64,000 nt of DNA from Pseudomonas fluorescens (GCF_002022275.1 NZ_MSDF01000062.1:62001-126000); one strand, 5' to 3'; numbered from the stretch's first letter, positions 51,285 to 61,317 are shown. Numbers and translations are program-made. The notes: generated by a model from the letters alone, not told the origin.

Positions 51285-51706
51285 CCAGGCATGCAGCTGA
51301 AGTCCTGAGTCGCTGCGACTTCCTTGCCGTGCTCATCCTTGAGGGATGCGCGCACGGTGGTGCCCAGGCTCGATTCCACCAGCGTGTAATGCTCACCCGC
51401 CTTGAAATCCTTGTACTCGACCCGGCCCTGGCAGTCTTGCTGGTTGTCATCGCCTGGCTCTTCTTCGAACAGCGTCACATCCAGGCGATGGTCACCGGGG
51501 GTCACTTCAAAGAAGCGCCCGTCATCCACGCGCTTGCCATCCACGCGCTCGGCCATCAAGTCATTCGGCGCTTCTTCCTTCAAGCCGATCCACGCTTCGC
51601 TCGGGTCGGCTTTCGGAATCGGCCCGGCACAGGCCGACAACAGCAGCACAGCGCCAAGGGCCGGGATCAGCAAAAGTGGTTTAAGTGACAGGTTTTTAAG
51701 TGACAT
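51281..51706 (-). CDS. Small lipoprotein of unknown function
   Basis: The 141-residue lipoprotein starts MSLKNLSLKPLLLIP and has the lipobox LSAC (about Cys25). A domain of about 110 residues follows with a hydrophilic beta-strand pattern (GDHRLDVTLFEEEPGD, CQGRVEYKDFKAGEHYTL) and paired cysteines. The ATG at 51706 has GGAG upstream; a longer frame is not supported. No known function. Confidence 0.78.
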   Translation of the reverse strand: MSLKNLSLKPLLLIPALGAVLLLSACAGPIPKADPSEAWIGLKEEAPNDLMAERVDGKRVDDGRFFEVTPGDHRLDVTLFEEEPGDDNQQDCQGRVEYKDFKAGEHYTLVESSLGTTVRASLKDEHGKEVAATQDFSCMPG

Positions 51707-51931
51707 GGCAGGGCTCCAAAGGACATCAGTAAACACAGTGGACGCAACGAAAATGTGTCGTGTCCGATGGGCTACAAGCTTGGAGAGCCACCCAATGTAG
51801 AACAAATGAATACATATGAAAGGATCTTCAGCCGTTAACTAAATGTTCCTTCACCTGACTGAAAGGTGCGTGTTAGGTGGGTCGGGCAAAACTGCCGGGG
51901 TTTGCAATTTTGCTCCCTCGGAGGTTCACGC

Positions 51932-54900
51932 ATGCTCGGGCTGGTAAAGACCGCACTGCAAAAGCCGTACACGTTTATCGTGTTGGCCATATTCATCTGC
52001 ATCATCGGGCCGATGGCGGCCCTGCGAACCCCCACGGATGTTTTTCCCGATATTGGCATCCCCGTCGTCGCCGTGGTGTGGCAGTACAACGGCCTGTCGC
52101 CGGACGCCATGGCCGGTCGAGTGATCTACACCTACGAACGCTCCCTGAGCACCACCGTCAACGACATCGAACACATTGAATCGCAATCGCTGCCCGGCAT
52201 GGGCATCGTGAAGATCTTCTTCCAGCCCGGCGTCGACATCCGTACCGCCAACGCCCAAGTGACAGCCGTTTCACAAACCGTGCTCAAGCAGATGCCACCG
52301 GGCATCACGCCGCCGCTGATCCTCAACTACAGCGCCTCCACGGTGCCAATCCTGCAACTGGCGTTTTCCAGCCCGAGCCTCTCGGAAGCGAAAATCCGCG
52401 ACCTGGTGCAGAACAATATCCGCCTGCCCCTGAGCGCCCTGCCCGGCCTGGCCATGCCTACGCCCATGGGCGGCAAGCAACGCCAGATCACCCTCGACCT
52501 CGACCCGCAGGCGCTGGCCGCCAAAGGCCTGTCAGCGCAAGACGTCGGCAACGCCCTGGCCCTGCAGAACCAGATCATCCCGGTGGGCACCGCCAAACTC
52601 GGCCCCAACGAATACACGATCCTGCTCAACAACAGCCCCAAGGCGATTGATGAGCTGAACGACCTGCCGATCAAGACGGTCGATGGCGCGATCATTACCA
52701 TCGGCCAGGTGGCCCACGTGCGCGACGGTTCGCCGCCGCAGACCAACATCGTGCGCGTGGATGGCCATCGCGCCGTACTGATGCCGGCGTTGAAAAACGG
52801 CAGCATTTCCACCCTCTCGATCATCGACGGCATCCGCCAGATGCTGCCGCGCATCAACGAAACCCTGCCGCCGTCGCTGAAAACCTCGCTACTGGGTGAC
52901 GCGTCGGTGTTCGTTAAACAATCGGTGGGCAGCGTGGCCCAGGAAGGCATCATCGCCGCGCTGCTGACCAGTGCGATGATCCTGCTGTTCCTCGGCAGCT
53001 GGCGTTCGACCCTGATCATTGCCGCCTCGATTCCGCTGGCCGTGCTGTCGGCCATCGCGCTGCTGGCAGCCACTGGGCAAACCCTCAACGTCATGACCCT
53101 CGGCGGGCTGGCGTTGGCGGTGGGGATTCTGGTGGACGACGCCACGGTGACCATCGAAAACATCAACTGGCACCTTGAGCAAGGCAAGGCGGTGAAGACC
53201 GCGATACTCGACGGCGCCGCGCAAATTGTCGGCCCGGCGTTCGTCTCCTTGCTGTGTATCTGCATCGTGTTCGTGCCGATGTTCCTGCTGCAAGGCATCG
53301 CCGGTTACCTGTTCCGCCCGATGGCCCTGGCGGTGATCTTTGCCATGGCCAGCTCGTTCATTCTCTCGCGCACCCTGGTGCCAACCCTGGCGATGTTCCT
53401 GCTCAAACCGCACACGCCGGAGCAAGGCGCGGGGCATCACCCGGAAGATGAATTCATCAACCATCACGAAGGTGAACAGCACAAAAAACCACGCAATCGC
53501 GTACTGCAATCGGTGCTGAACTTTCAACAGGGTTTCGAGCGCCACTTCTCGAATATCCGCGACACCTACCACGGCCTGCTGATCCTCGCGCTAGGCGCGC
53601 GCAAGCGCTTTATAGTCGGTTTCCTGGCCTGCGTACTCGCCTCGTTCCTGCTGTTGCCAAGCCTGGGCCAGGACTTCTTCCCGGCCACCGATGCCGGCGC
53701 CCTCGCCCTTCACGTGCGGTTGCCGCTGGGCACGCGTATTGAAGAAAGCGCCGCCGCCTTCGACCGTATTGAAGCGCGGATTCGCGAAGTGATCCCGGCG
53801 CAAGAACTGGACACCATCGTCGACAACATCGGCATCCCGCTCAGCGGCATCGACATGGCCTACAGCAGCAGCGGCACCATTGGCCCACAGGATGGCGACA
53901 TTCAGGTCACCCTGAAAAAGGACCACGCGCCCACCGCCGACTACGTGAAAAAACTGCGTGAAGCCCTGCCGGAAAGCTTTCCCGGCAGCCACTTCGCCTT
54001 CCTGCCCGCCGATATCAGCAGCCAGATCCTCAACTTCGGCGCCCCGGCCCCGCTGGACGTGAAAATCTCCGGGCGCAGTGACGCCGAAAACCGCGCCTAC
54101 GCCGTGGAACTGGAGCGTCGCCTGCAACACGTACCGGGCATCGCCGACCTGCGTATCCAGCAGTCCACCGGCTACCCGTCGTTGCAGGTCAACGTGGACC
54201 GCATGCGCGCCAATGGCCTGGGTATTACCGAACGTGACGTGACCAACAGCATGGTTGCGTCCCTCGCCGGCAGCTCCCAGGTGGCGCCGACCTTCTGGCT
54301 CAACCCGGCCAACGGCGTGTCGTACTCGATCGTTGCGGCCACCCCGCAATACCGTCTGGACAGCCTGCCTTCGCTGGAAGCCCTACCCGTCACCGGCGCC
54401 GACGGCCAGTCGCAAATCCTCGGCGGCGTAGCGAGCATTTCCCGTGTGCAGAGCCCGGCGGTGGTAACCCACTACAACATCGAACCGACCCTGGACCTGT
54501 ACGCCAACGTGCAAGGCCGCGACCTCGGCGGCGTGGCGCGTGACGTGCAAAAAGTGCTGGATGACACCGCGTCCATGCGCCCCAAAGGCGCGGTGATCAG
54601 CCTGCACGGGCAGATCGATGCGCTGCATGAAGCCTTCAGCGGTTTGAGCTTCGGCTTGCTCGGCGCGGTGGTGCTGATCTACCTGCTGATCGTGGTCAAC
54701 TTCCAGTCCTGGGCCGACCCGTTCGTGATCATCACCGCATTGCCGGCGGCGCTTGCGGGCATCGTGTGGATGCTGTTCCTCAGCGGCACCTCGCTGTCGG
54801 TGCCCGCACTCACTGGCGCGATCCTGTGCATGGGCGTGGCCACCGCCAACTCGATCCTAGTGGTGAGTTTCTGCCGAGAGCGTCTGGCCGAACATGGCGA

Positions 54901-55153
54901 CGCGTTGAAGGCTGCGATGGAAGCGGGCTACACGCGCTTTCGCCCTGTGTGCATGACCGCCTTGGCGATGATCATCGGCATGCTGCCGCTGGCACTTTCC
55001 GAGGAGCAAAACTCCCCGCTCGGCCGGGCCGTCATCGGCGGTTTGATCTTCGCCACCGTCGCTACTTTGTTGTTTGTTCCCGTGGTCTTCAGCCTGGTCC
55101 ACGGTCGTCACCCTACTCGCGCAACTGCTGGAGAAACGCCACATGTCGTCTGA
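51932..55153 (+). CDS. RND efflux transporter, inner-membrane permease
   Basis: The 1073-residue permease has the 12-helix RND plan with two large periplasmic loops (about residues 35-335 and 560-870). The paired aspartates of the proton relay are Asp402-Asp403 in VGILVDDATVTIEN. It works with the adaptor and outer-membrane factor encoded next. The ATG at 51932 has a GGAGG site. Compared with the AcrB/MexB type the long cytoplasmic insert around residues 500-540 is unusual (His/Lys/Glu-rich, EFINHHEGEQHKKPRNR). Substrate unknown; drugs or organic compounds rather than metals are suggested by the family branch. Confidence 0.92.
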   Translation: MLGLVKTALQKPYTFIVLAIFICIIGPMAALRTPTDVFPDIGIPVVAVVWQYNGLSPDAMAGRVIYTYERSLSTTVNDIEHIESQSLPGMGIVKIFFQPGVDIRTANAQVTAVSQTVLKQMPPGITPPLILNYSASTVPILQLAFSSPSLSEAKIRDLVQNNIRLPLSALPGLAMPTPMGGKQRQITLDLDPQALAAKGLSAQDVGNALALQNQIIPVGTAKLGPNEYTILLNNSPKAIDELNDLPIKTVDGAIITIGQVAHVRDGSPPQTNIVRVDGHRAVLMPALKNGSISTLSIIDGIRQMLPRINETLPPSLKTSLLGDASVFVKQSVGSVAQEGIIAALLTSAMILLFLGSWRSTLIIAASIPLAVLSAIALLAATGQTLNVMTLGGLALAVGILVDDATVTIENINWHLEQGKAVKTAILDGAAQIVGPAFVSLLCICIVFVPMFLLQGIAGYLFRPMALAVIFAMASSFILSRTLVPTLAMFLLKPHTPEQGAGHHPEDEFINHHEGEQHKKPRNRVLQSVLNFQQGFERHFSNIRDTYHGLLILALGARKRFIVGFLACVLASFLLLPSLGQDFFPATDAGALALHVRLPLGTRIEESAAAFDRIEARIREVIPAQELDTIVDNIGIPLSGIDMAYSSSGTIGPQDGDIQVTLKKDHAPTADYVKKLREALPESFPGSHFAFLPADISSQILNFGAPAPLDVKISGRSDAENRAYAVELERRLQHVPGIADLRIQQSTGYPSLQVNVDRMRANGLGITERDVTNSMVASLAGSSQVAPTFWLNPANGVSYSIVAATPQYRLDSLPSLEALPVTGADGQSQILGGVASISRVQSPAVVTHYNIEPTLDLYANVQGRDLGGVARDVQKVLDDTASMRPKGAVISLHGQIDALHEAFSGLSFGLLGAVVLIYLLIVVNFQSWADPFVIITALPAALAGIVWMLFLSGTSLSVPALTGAILCMGVATANSILVVSFCRERLAEHGDALKAAMEAGYTRFRPVCMTALAMIIGMLPLALSEEQNSPLGRAVIGGLIFATVATLLFVPVVFSLVHGRHPTRATAGETPHVV

Positions 55154-56309
55154 TCACAAACCCTCGCGCAAGCGTCTGATGCTCATGGGTGCCGGCGGCC
55201 TGACACTGGCCGCCCTGTTGGTCGCCAATGGCCTGCACGCCCGCACGCTGCACGAACAGTCAGTCACCGCCTGGACGGAAACCGCTGCCATCCCGCAAGT
55301 GATGGTGTTCCAGCCCAAACAAAACGCCGCCGGTGACACCCTGCGCCTGCCTGCGCACCTGGAAGCCTGGAGCAAGGCACCGATTCACGCGCGGGTCAGC
55401 GGCTACTTGAAGGACTGGAAAGTCGACATCGGCAGCCAGGTCAAAGCCGGGCAAATCCTCGCGGAAATCGACAGCCCGGACCTCGACCAGCAACTGGCGC
55501 AAACACACGCCCGGCTGATTCAGGAACAGGCCAACGCACGCCTGGCCGAAACCACCGCCACACGTTGGCAGAACCTGCTGGCGAGCCATTCGGTGTCGCG
55601 CCAGGAGGCGGATGAGAAAACCTCCAACGCCGCCGCTGCCAAGGCCAATGCCGAAGCGGCCGCTGCCGATTACGCGCGCCTCTCAGCCCTGGAAAGCTAC
55701 AAGACCATTCGCGCGCCGTTCGCCGGCACCATCACCGCGCGCAACACCGATATCGGCCAGTTGATCAAGGCCGATACCGACAGCGATCCGGAACTGTTCA
55801 ACATTGCCGACACCCACCAGCTACGCCTCTACGTGCCGGTGCCGCAGAACTACGCAGCGGTCATCCACCCGGGCCTGGAAGCCGAGCTGACCGTGCCCGA
55901 GCACCCCGGCGAACACTTCAAGGCGCACCTGATCGGCGACTCCACCGCCATCGACCGCCGCTCCGGCACCCTGCTCGCGCAGTTCGTCGCCGACAACCCC
56001 AACGGCGAATTGCTGCCCGGCGATTATGCCGAAGCCACGCTGCCGATTCCGGCGGACACCCACGGCGTGAGCATCCCGGCCAGCGCGCTGATTTTCCGCG
56101 CCCAGGGCACCCAGGTTGCAGTGCTGGATGCGCAAAATCACGTGCACTTGCAAGACATCCACATCGGCCTCGACCTCGGCGCCCGCCTGGTGATCGATCA
56201 GGGCCTGAACCCCGCCGACCGCGTGGTCGATAACCCGCCCGACGCCCTGCGCGAAGGCGATGCCGTGCAGTTGGCCGAAGCCGGAGGTGCGCATGCGCCC
56301 AAGGCTTAA
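55143..56309 (+). CDS. RND efflux periplasmic adaptor subunit
   Basis: The 388-residue membrane-fusion protein has an N-terminal membrane anchor (about residues 14-32), a barrel-sandwich (lipoyl-like) domain, an alpha-hairpin (about 120-190), and C-terminal beta-barrel domains. The lipoyl half-motif SGYLKDWKVDIGSQVKAGQ and the second half APFAGTITARNTDIGQ mark the family. It overlaps the permease gene by 11 bp and has a GGAG site inside it, so the operon is translationally coupled. Confidence 0.92.
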   Translation: MSSDHKPSRKRLMLMGAGGLTLAALLVANGLHARTLHEQSVTAWTETAAIPQVMVFQPKQNAAGDTLRLPAHLEAWSKAPIHARVSGYLKDWKVDIGSQVKAGQILAEIDSPDLDQQLAQTHARLIQEQANARLAETTATRWQNLLASHSVSRQEADEKTSNAAAAKANAEAAAADYARLSALESYKTIRAPFAGTITARNTDIGQLIKADTDSDPELFNIADTHQLRLYVPVPQNYAAVIHPGLEAELTVPEHPGEHFKAHLIGDSTAIDRRSGTLLAQFVADNPNGELLPGDYAEATLPIPADTHGVSIPASALIFRAQGTQVAVLDAQNHVHLQDIHIGLDLGARLVIDQGLNPADRVVDNPPDALREGDAVQLAEAGGAHAPKA

Positions 56310-57711
56310 ACCCCTGGCGGCGTTGATGCTGCTGGCGCTGCAAGGTTGTTCGATGGCGCCCACTTACAAAGTGCCGACGGTCAACCTGCCGACAGGCTAT
56401 CGCGAACAGACCAGCGACGGTCCCTGGCACAGTGCGCAACCGTCCGACCAACTGGCGCCGGATTGGTGGAAGCTCTACAACGACTCGCGCCTGAACGACC
56501 TGCAACAGCAACTGCTCAAGGCCAACCCGGACCTGGCAGCGGCGCTGGCGCATTTCGACGCGTCCCAGGCCTATGCCAGCCAACTGCACGCCGGGTTGTT
56601 CCCGCAGATCACCGCCAGTGCGCAGCCGCTGCGCCAGCGCCAATCGGACTCGCGGCCGTTGCGCGGGGATACGCAGCCCGCCGTGTACAACAGCAATACC
56701 GCGGCGTTTTCGTTGAGTTATGACCTGGACCTGTGGGGCAAAATCCGCAACCAGGTGGCGGCCGGAGACGCCCAGGCGCAGGCGTCCGGCGATGACCTGG
56801 CAGTGGCTCGTCTGAGCCTGCAACACCAGTTGGCGACCCTGTATGTGCAGCTCAACGGCCTGGATGCGCAGAGCCGCATTCTCAACAGCTCGCTGGATGA
56901 TTTCAGCCAGGCGCTGCAACTCACGCGCAGCCGTTATGAGGGCCAGATTGCTTCGGAACTGGACCTGACCCGCGCGCAAAACCAACTGGCTGAGGCCAAA
57001 GCGCAACTGGATGAAGTGCGCGGGCAACGCAACCTGACCGAGCACGCCATTGGCGAGTTGGTTGGCGTCGCGGCGAGTGATTTCTCGCTGCCGGCGAGCC
57101 AACAGTTGATCGCGCTGCCGGGGATTCCGTCGCAGTTGCCAAGCCATCTGCTGCAACGTCGCCCAGACATTGCGGCGGCAGAACGGCGGGTGTTCGCGGC
57201 CAACGCGAATATCGGCGTAGCCAAAGCAGCGTGGTACCCGGATTTCACTCTGACCGGGTTGATTGGCGGGCAAACGCAAGGCGTTGGCAACCTGCTGTCA
57301 GCGGGCAATCGCTATTGGGCACTGGGGCCTTTAGTCAATCTGCCGATCTTCGATGGCGGCCGCTTGAGCGCCAACGAACGCCAGGCCAAAGCCGAGTTTG
57401 AAGAAGCTTCGGCGCAGTACCGCAGCCATGTGCTCAAGGCCATCCGCGAGGTGGAAGACAACCTGGCGCAACTGCGCGACTTGCAGCAGGAAGCCCAGGA
57501 TGAGCAAGCGGCGGCGGATGCGGCGGAACATACGCAGTCGCTGGCGATGAACAGTTATCAGGCGGGGGCTGTGAGTTACCTGGATGTGGTCACCGCGCAG
57601 ACGGCGGCGTTGCAGGCGCAGAGGACGTTGCAAGCGGTGCAGACGCGGCAGTTGCAGGCGAGTGTGGGGTTGGTGACTGCGTTGGGGGGTGGTTGGCAAC
57701 CTGGGGCCTGA
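56293..57711 (+). CDS. Outer-membrane efflux lipoprotein (NodT/OprM family)
   Basis: The 472-residue TolC-like channel has a lipobox LQGC (about Cys19). Two repeats of the outer-membrane-efflux fold follow, with motifs SLSYDLDLWGKIRNQVAAG and NIGVAKAAWYPDFTLTG typical of NodT proteins. It closes the tripartite pump in the outer membrane. It starts 17 bp inside the adaptor gene with GGAGG upstream. Gene order permease-adaptor-channel is less common than adaptor-first. Confidence 0.92.
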   Translation: MRPRLKPLAALMLLALQGCSMAPTYKVPTVNLPTGYREQTSDGPWHSAQPSDQLAPDWWKLYNDSRLNDLQQQLLKANPDLAAALAHFDASQAYASQLHAGLFPQITASAQPLRQRQSDSRPLRGDTQPAVYNSNTAAFSLSYDLDLWGKIRNQVAAGDAQAQASGDDLAVARLSLQHQLATLYVQLNGLDAQSRILNSSLDDFSQALQLTRSRYEGQIASELDLTRAQNQLAEAKAQLDEVRGQRNLTEHAIGELVGVAASDFSLPASQQLIALPGIPSQLPSHLLQRRPDIAAAERRVFAANANIGVAKAAWYPDFTLTGLIGGQTQGVGNLLSAGNRYWALGPLVNLPIFDGGRLSANERQAKAEFEEASAQYRSHVLKAIREVEDNLAQLRDLQQEAQDEQAAADAAEHTQSLAMNSYQAGAVSYLDVVTAQTAALQAQRTLQAVQTRQLQASVGLVTALGGGWQPGA

Positions 57712-57720
57712 CCTGACGCT

Positions 57721-57793
57721 ATCGCAGGCAAGCCAGCTCCCACATTTGAAAGGTGTGAACCCGATTAAATGTGGGAGCTGGCTTGCCCGCGAT
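57721..57793. repeat. REP inverted pair 6 (reverse order)
   Basis: Arms 57721-57745 (ATCGCAGGCAAGCCAGCTCC) and 57770-57793 are in the opposite arrangement to most other pairs: the GTGGGAG ends face inward. Core GAGCTGGCTTGCC. It lies between convergent genes. Confidence 0.88.
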
Positions 57794-57802
57794 GAGGCCC
57801 CA

Positions 57803-59086
57803 TCAGGCAGCTAATTTCCCACTGGCAATCGCCACCGAAGCTGCCACCATTGCCCGCAATAACACCGCACACCCGGCCGCCAGATCATCCGGCGCGGCAT
57901 TTTCGATTTCGTTATGGCTGATGCCACCTTCACACGGCACAAAGATCATCCCCGCCGGGCCCAGCTCGGCGACGAAGATTGCGTCGTGCCCTGCCCCGCT
58001 CACAATGTCCATGTTCGACAAGCCCAACCCGTTCGCCGCATCGCGCACGGCGTCGACGCAGCCTTTGTCGAAGTACAGCGGCGGGAAATCCGCGGTGGGC
58101 TCCATCTCGAAACTCAAGCCATGTTTGGCACAGGTGTCGTCGATCACCTGGCGCACCTGGGCAATCATCGAATCTAGCCGGGCCGGTTCCAGATGACGGA
58201 AATCCAGGGTCATGCGCACTTCACCCGGAATGACGTTGCGTGAACCCGGATAGGCCTGCAAGCAGCCCACGGTGCCGCACGCATGAGGCTGATGACCGAG
58301 CGCCGCAGCATTTACGGCAGCAACGACCGCCGCTGCACCGACCAAGGCATCTTTACGCAGGTGCATCGGCGTCGGCCCCGCATGGGCTTCAACACCGCGC
58401 AGTTTCAGGTCGAACCACTTTTGCCCCAGCGCGCCCAAGACCACGCCGATGGTTTTTTTCTCGTCCTCAAGAATCGGACCTTGTTCGATGTGCGCTTCGA
58501 AGTAGGCGCCCACTTTATGGCCGCTCTCCGCGCGCGTCCCCGCGTAGCCAATGGCATTCAACGCATCGCCCACCGAGACGCCATCGGCATCCACCTTGGC
58601 CAGTGTTTCCGCCAGGGTAAATTTTTCGGCAAATACCCCAGAACCCATCATGCACGGCGGAAAACGCGAGCCCTCTTCGTTGGTCCACACCACCACTTCC
58701 AGCGGTGCTTCGGTTTCGACCTTCAGGTCGTTCAGGGTGCGCAACACTTCCACACCCGCCAGCACACCGAAGCAGCCGTCGAATTTGCCGCCAGTGGGCT
58801 GGGTGTCGATATGGCTACCGGTCATCACCGGTGGCAGGTCTGGATTACGCCCGGGACGGCGGGCGAAGATATTACCGATGCCGTCGACGGTGACGGTGCA
58901 ACCGGCCTCCTCGCACCACTTCACAAACAGGTCACGGGCTTTGCGGTCGAGGTCGGTGAGGGCCAGGCGACACACCCCGCCCTTGGGCGTGGCGCCTAGT
59001 TTGGCCAGGTCCATGAGGGACTGCCACAGGCGGTCGCGGTTAATGTGCTGATGGGTGGATTGCAGAACGTCAAGGGCAGCGTTCAT
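57803..59086 (-). CDS. M20-type N-carbamoyl amino-acid amidohydrolase (hydantoinase/carbamoylase family)
   Basis: The 427-residue zinc enzyme is of the HyuC/beta-ureidopropionase group. Metal ligands are visible in MTGSHIDTQPTGGKFDGCFG (His about 90, Asp about 101), VWTNEEGSRFPP (Glu) and a C-terminal GAGHDAIF. In this setting it would hydrolyse N-carbamoyl-beta-alanine to beta-alanine, CO2 and ammonia, the last step of reductive uracil breakdown. N-carbamoyl-alpha-amino acids are an alternative substrate. The start follows GAGGAGAT. It runs with the NCS1 transporter gene upstream, separated by a REP pair. Confidence 0.88.
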   Translation of the reverse strand: MNAALDVLQSTHQHINRDRLWQSLMDLAKLGATPKGGVCRLALTDLDRKARDLFVKWCEEAGCTVTVDGIGNIFARRPGRNPDLPPVMTGSHIDTQPTGGKFDGCFGVLAGVEVLRTLNDLKVETEAPLEVVVWTNEEGSRFPPCMMGSGVFAEKFTLAETLAKVDADGVSVGDALNAIGYAGTRAESGHKVGAYFEAHIEQGPILEDEKKTIGVVLGALGQKWFDLKLRGVEAHAGPTPMHLRKDALVGAAAVVAAVNAAALGHQPHACGTVGCLQAYPGSRNVIPGEVRMTLDFRHLEPARLDSMIAQVRQVIDDTCAKHGLSFEMEPTADFPPLYFDKGCVDAVRDAANGLGLSNMDIVSGAGHDAIFVAELGPAGMIFVPCEGGISHNEIENAAPDDLAAGCAVLLRAMVAASVAIASGKLAA

Positions 59087-59141
59087 GGGGATCTCCTCAG
59101 GCTGGATTTCTTATAGTTAAACTGGCGCAACTCGGTCCAAA

Positions 59142-59231
59142 TGTGGGAGCGGGCTTGCTCGCGAAGGCTGTGTGTCAGTCACCGAAACTGGTGCCTGCAA
59201 GACCGCATTCGCGAGCAAGCCCGCTCCCACA
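59142..59231. repeat. REP inverted pair 7
   Basis: Arms 59142-59165 and 59207-59231, core GTGGGAGCGGGCTTGCTC. It sits between two genes transcribed in the same direction, so it may shape processing of a shared transcript. Confidence 0.92.
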
Positions 59232-59244
59232 GTTGACTTGCATT

Positions 59245-60726
59245 TCAACTTTTCACCGCGACGGGCTTGGCTGCACGCTTGGCATTCAGCCCGTAATACA
59301 ACACCCCACCCAACGCCGAGCCGGTAAACCAGCCATAGCTGTAGAACCAGCTGAACGCATCACTACCCAGCGACAGCAGCGTCAACACCACCGGCACGCC
59401 AAAGGCAATAAACCCGCTCCAGTTCCACGCCGGGTACACGTCATCGCGATACAAACCAGCCAGGTCAAGTTGCTGTTTGCGGGTGATGAAATAGTCCACC
59501 ACCATGATCCCGGCAATCGGCCCCAACAGGCTTGAGTAGCCCAGCAGCCAGTTGGAATAAACGGTTTCCAGGCTCACGTCCGAGACGATCAGCCCAAGCT
59601 TTTTCAGCAGTTCATGGCCCATCAACACCAACCCCACCAGCCCGGTGAGGATCACTGCCGTGGTGCGGTTGATCAGCTTGGGGGCGATGTTCTGAAAGTC
59701 ATTGGTCGGCGACACAATGTTCGCCGCTGTGTTGGTGGACAAGGTCGCGATGATGATCAGCGCCATGGCGATGGCCACCCACACCGGGCTCTGGATATGC
59801 CCGATCAGGGTCACCGGGTCGGACACGCTGACGCCCACCAGTTTCACCGACGCGGCGGTCATGATCACGCCGAGCGCGGCGAACAGGAACATGGTCAGCG
59901 GCAGCCCGAAAATCTGCCCGAGAATCTGGTCTTTCTGGCTTTTGGCGTAGCGGCTGAAGTCCGGAATATTCAGCGACAAGGTGGCCCAGAAGCCCACCAT
60001 CGCGGTCAGCCCGGCCATGAAGTAACCGGTCAGGCTCGCACCTTCAGGGCGTTTGGGCGGGATCGCCATCAACTCGCTGATCGACACATTGGGCATCGCC
60101 CACACCAGCAGGCCAATCCCGACGGCTACCAGCAACGGTGCGGACAGGGTTTCCAGGCGCTTGATCGACTCGGCGCCGCGCAGCACCACCCACAAATTCA
60201 GGCACCAGAAAATCATGAAGCCGATCACTTCACCGGTGCCGCCGAGGGACTTCCAGCCGTCGAAAATCGAGCCGAGGAACAGGTGAATCGCCAGCCCTCC
60301 AAACATCGTCTGGATCCCGAACCAGCCGCACGCCACCAGCGCCCGAATGAGGCACGGCACGTTGGAACCGAGGATGCCGAACGACGAGCGCAGCAACACC
60401 GGAAACGGTATGCCGTACTTGGTGCCGGGGAAGGCGTTAAGGGTCAGTGGAATCAGCACCACGATGTTCGCCAGCAGGATCGCCATCAGCGCCTCGCCCA
60501 CCGACAGCCCGAAGTACGCGGTGAGCACGCCGCCCAGGGTGTAGGTGGGCACGCAGATCGACATGCCGATCCACAGCGCGGTGATGTGCCATTTGTTCCA
60601 GGTTCGTTCGTGCACCTTGGTCGGTGCCATGTCGTGGTTGTAGCGAGGGCTGTCGAGGACGTCGGGGCCGGCGTCGAGTTCGTACAGGCCGTTGCGCTCA
60701 ATGACTTGCGATCTGTTCTGTTGCAT
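59245..60726 (-). CDS. NCS1-family nucleobase:cation symporter
   Basis: The 493-residue protein with about 12 hydrophobic segments is of the cytosine/uracil/hydantoin transporter family. The early segment LWIGMSICVPTYTLGGVL and the sequence FPGTKYGIPFPVLLRSSFG with the family's conserved proline/glycine pattern support this. Given its neighbours it probably imports uracil, thymine or dihydropyrimidines. The first ATG at 60726 is used. It is divergent from hydA across 591 bp. Confidence 0.92.
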   Translation of the reverse strand: MQQNRSQVIERNGLYELDAGPDVLDSPRYNHDMAPTKVHERTWNKWHITALWIGMSICVPTYTLGGVLTAYFGLSVGEALMAILLANIVVLIPLTLNAFPGTKYGIPFPVLLRSSFGILGSNVPCLIRALVACGWFGIQTMFGGLAIHLFLGSIFDGWKSLGGTGEVIGFMIFWCLNLWVVLRGAESIKRLETLSAPLLVAVGIGLLVWAMPNVSISELMAIPPKRPEGASLTGYFMAGLTAMVGFWATLSLNIPDFSRYAKSQKDQILGQIFGLPLTMFLFAALGVIMTAASVKLVGVSVSDPVTLIGHIQSPVWVAIAMALIIIATLSTNTAANIVSPTNDFQNIAPKLINRTTAVILTGLVGLVLMGHELLKKLGLIVSDVSLETVYSNWLLGYSSLLGPIAGIMVVDYFITRKQQLDLAGLYRDDVYPAWNWSGFIAFGVPVVLTLLSLGSDAFSWFYSYGWFTGSALGGVLYYGLNAKRAAKPVAVKS

Positions 60727-61317
60727 GGCCGCTCCACGGTTTTTTCGAATTATTTTTGCTCATCCAACGCGTTGCGCTGAATGGCCGGAGTACCTCGTAA
60801 ACAACATGACATCACGGGCCCGGCCAGCCGCCACTGCACTCAATAACCGTGCCGACAACCTGACCCGAACCCATACCGCATAACTAACTTGCTGATGTTA
60901 ATCAGCTTTCCCATTAAGCCTGCGGTACTTCTCACACGGCTCAGGCTAAACCTTGTGGAAGTTGCCCGAACTGTCAGGACTCAATCTGGTGCAACACAAT
61001 TATTTTTATTTCCTGCCCCCGTCAAGAGGCACGTCTCAAGCGTCTGATTTGCAATAAGAAATGTTGCTCATCTTGAGAACCTGTCAAGTGCGTCAAAATG
61101 GTGAGCGACCGCTACATTTTGGTGATTATTAATTTTTATCTTTATTTATCAGTAATTTAAACACGATATAAGCTTATAAAAAATCTTCTTGCTCAATCCA
61201 AAAACTCGGGCTAGTTTCTATTCCTGTCACCGATGACAGGTTTTAACCCATCACCGGTTAGCAGCATTACAACACTTAGAACTGGCACAAGCCGGTCAAG
61301 CCTGTGAGGAACTCGAC
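60727..61317. promoter_or_regulatory. Divergent control region of the pyrimidine-degradation genes
   Basis: 591 bp without a supported gene. It contains an AT-rich tract (about 61115-61190) with an IHF-type match TATCAGTAATTTA at 61147-61159. An inverted repeat CAAAATG-N14-CATTTTG spans 61094-61121, and a perfect palindrome lies at 61223-61240. These make it the likely site of control for both divergent units. Confidence 0.6.
61223..61240. promoter_or_regulatory. Palindromic operator candidate upstream of hydA
   Basis: CCTGTCACCGATGACAGG has perfect 7-bp arms around four bases. It lies 78 bp before the hydA start codon. The cognate regulator is not in the window. Confidence 0.55.

Noticed and set aside
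61283..61299. Possible sigma-54 promoter before hydA
   Set aside because: TGGCAC is present but the -12 half reads GGTCA instead of TTGCW, and it lies only about 20 bp from the start codon.
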